NCBI RefSeq assembly: GCF_900107545.1
Contig: NZ_FNQZ01000001.1
Coordinates: forward strand, 1-64,000
Source of the DNA: Pseudobutyrivibrio sp. ACV-2
Lineage (GTDB): Bacteria; Bacillota; Clostridia; Lachnospirales; Lachnospiraceae
DNA: 64,000 bases
Direction of reading: 5' to 3'
The position numbers and the translations under genes are program-made. Under the pieces are notes generated by a model. It was given only the letters and a program-made list of their open reading frames with translations. It searched no databases and was not told the origin of the DNA. Positions 62,526 through 64,000 of the stretch are shown here, one piece after another (within the stretch, counting starts at the first letter, position 1; each line of letters begins with the position of its first letter).

Positions 62526-63026
62526 ATGGAATCTACAAAAGTTCTTTCAATATTAGTTGAAAACACACCAGGTCTTGCAAGTCGAATTTCAGGCTTATTC
62601 TCACGTCGAGGTTACAATATTGACAGCTTTTCATCAGGCGTTACAGCTGATCCAAGATACACCAGAGTTACAATCGTTACCCATGGTGATGAGCAGGTAC
62701 TTGAGCAGATTGAAAAACAGGTTTCAAAGCTTACAGATGTTGTTGATCTCAAGGTTTTGGAACACGGTATGTCTGTAAAAAGAGAACTTATGCTTGTAAA
62801 GATTTCTGCTAGAAGCGTTGAAAGACAGGATGTACTTACAATCGTTGAGATTTTCCATGGCAAGGTTGTTGATGTCACACATGATTCAATGATACTTGAG
62901 GTTACAGGAAATCAGGACAAGCTTGCAGCATTTTTAGATATGCTTGCAGATTATGATATTTTGGAGCTTGCCAGAACAGGAGTTACAGGCTTAACTCGTG
63001 GCAGCGACGATGTAGTTATTTTATAA
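62526..63026 (+). CDS. ilvN: Acetolactate synthase small (regulatory) subunit
   Basis: This 166-aa protein starts at an ATG after AAAAGGAG. The ACT domain front (VLSILVENTPGLASRISGLF, then SRRGYNIDSF) is diagnostic of IlvN/IlvH. The C-terminal half (ELMLVKISA, VDVTHDSMILEVTG, ARTGVTGLTRG) completes the regulatory subunit that mediates valine feedback. The catalytic subunit gene is not adjacent upstream. It is followed after 78 bp by ilvC. Confidence 0.95.
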   Translation: MESTKVLSILVENTPGLASRISGLFSRRGYNIDSFSSGVTADPRYTRVTIVTHGDEQVLEQIEKQVSKLTDVVDLKVLEHGMSVKRELMLVKISARSVERQDVLTIVEIFHGKVVDVTHDSMILEVTGNQDKLAAFLDMLADYDILELARTGVTGLTRGSDDVVIL

Positions 63027-63092
63027 ATGGTTCATCAGGAATTACTTTTTGTAAACACTTTACAATAGTTTTTTATTAATTTTAAAAAGTAG

Positions 63093-64000
<908 letters not shown>

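Overview
The window looks like a chromosome segment of a low-GC Gram-positive anaerobe, most likely a rumen/gut Lachnospiraceae (Butyrivibrio/Pseudobutyrivibrio-like). The basis is AT-rich DNA with strong AGGAGG-type ribosome binding sites, a membrane-anchored GH3 enzyme with swapped domain order, a maltodextrin ABC/pullulanase locus under a YesMN-type two-component system, and lipobox lipoproteins. No rRNA, tRNA or CRISPR array was seen. Species assignment is inference. || 1-10.5 kb is an accessory, defence-type region. It opens with the 3' end of an ISLre2-type transposase and a large imperfect palindrome. Then comes a tight same-strand set: a HEPN-motif protein, a coiled-coil/hydrophobic-tail protein, a KAP-type P-loop NTPase and a DUF262-DUF1524-DUF4268 (GmrSD-like) nuclease. 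These are followed by a frameshifted small membrane protein with an unknown partner, and an accessory RNase III carrying two dsRNA-binding domains. || 10.5-12.2 kb is a short interlude: a SugE/Gdx-type SMR exporter behind a structured leader RNA, a Nudix hydrolase, a possible 42-aa membrane protein and an ArsC/Spx-fold protein. || 12.4-22.4 kb is the most striking part. Three giant genes almost touch: a SNF2-type helicase (1016 aa), a sacsin/HSP90-like GHKL ATPase with a C-terminal zinc site (1048 aa), and a HelD/UvrD-like SF1 helicase with three N-terminal zinc fingers (1250 aa). I cannot match this set to a named defence system, and it is my main candidate for an undescribed one. || 22.5-25.8 kb is a patchwork of small genes: a secreted Ser/Lys-rich protein, an acidic protein with an EF-hand-like loop, two near-identical 60-aa peptides, a HigBA-type toxin-antitoxin pair with a visible promoter/operator, an HNH nuclease and hypotheticals. 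|| 26-31 kb holds a LytTR regulator/GHKL kinase pair and the GH3 glycosidase. 31-37 kb, mostly minus strand, is a DNA-damage style cluster: DEDDh exonuclease, YolD-like protein, Y-family polymerase and SRAP/HMCES protein. Gene fragments there, and two matching promoters, point to duplication and deletion. || 37-49.5 kb holds a GNAT enzyme, a PAP2 phosphatase, an M15 peptidase and the maltodextrin operon: binding protein, two permeases, type I pullulanase, AraC-type regulator, sensor kinase and a second binding lipoprotein. || 49.6-64 kb is mostly conserved housekeeping: SprT-like protein, methylglyoxal synthase, a MacAB-like exporter with two adaptors, exodeoxyribonuclease III, a chemotaxis receptor, an HMGL-type aldolase, a CgeB-like glycosyltransferase, a phosphopantetheinyl transferase, and ilvN followed by ilvC, which runs off the right edge.
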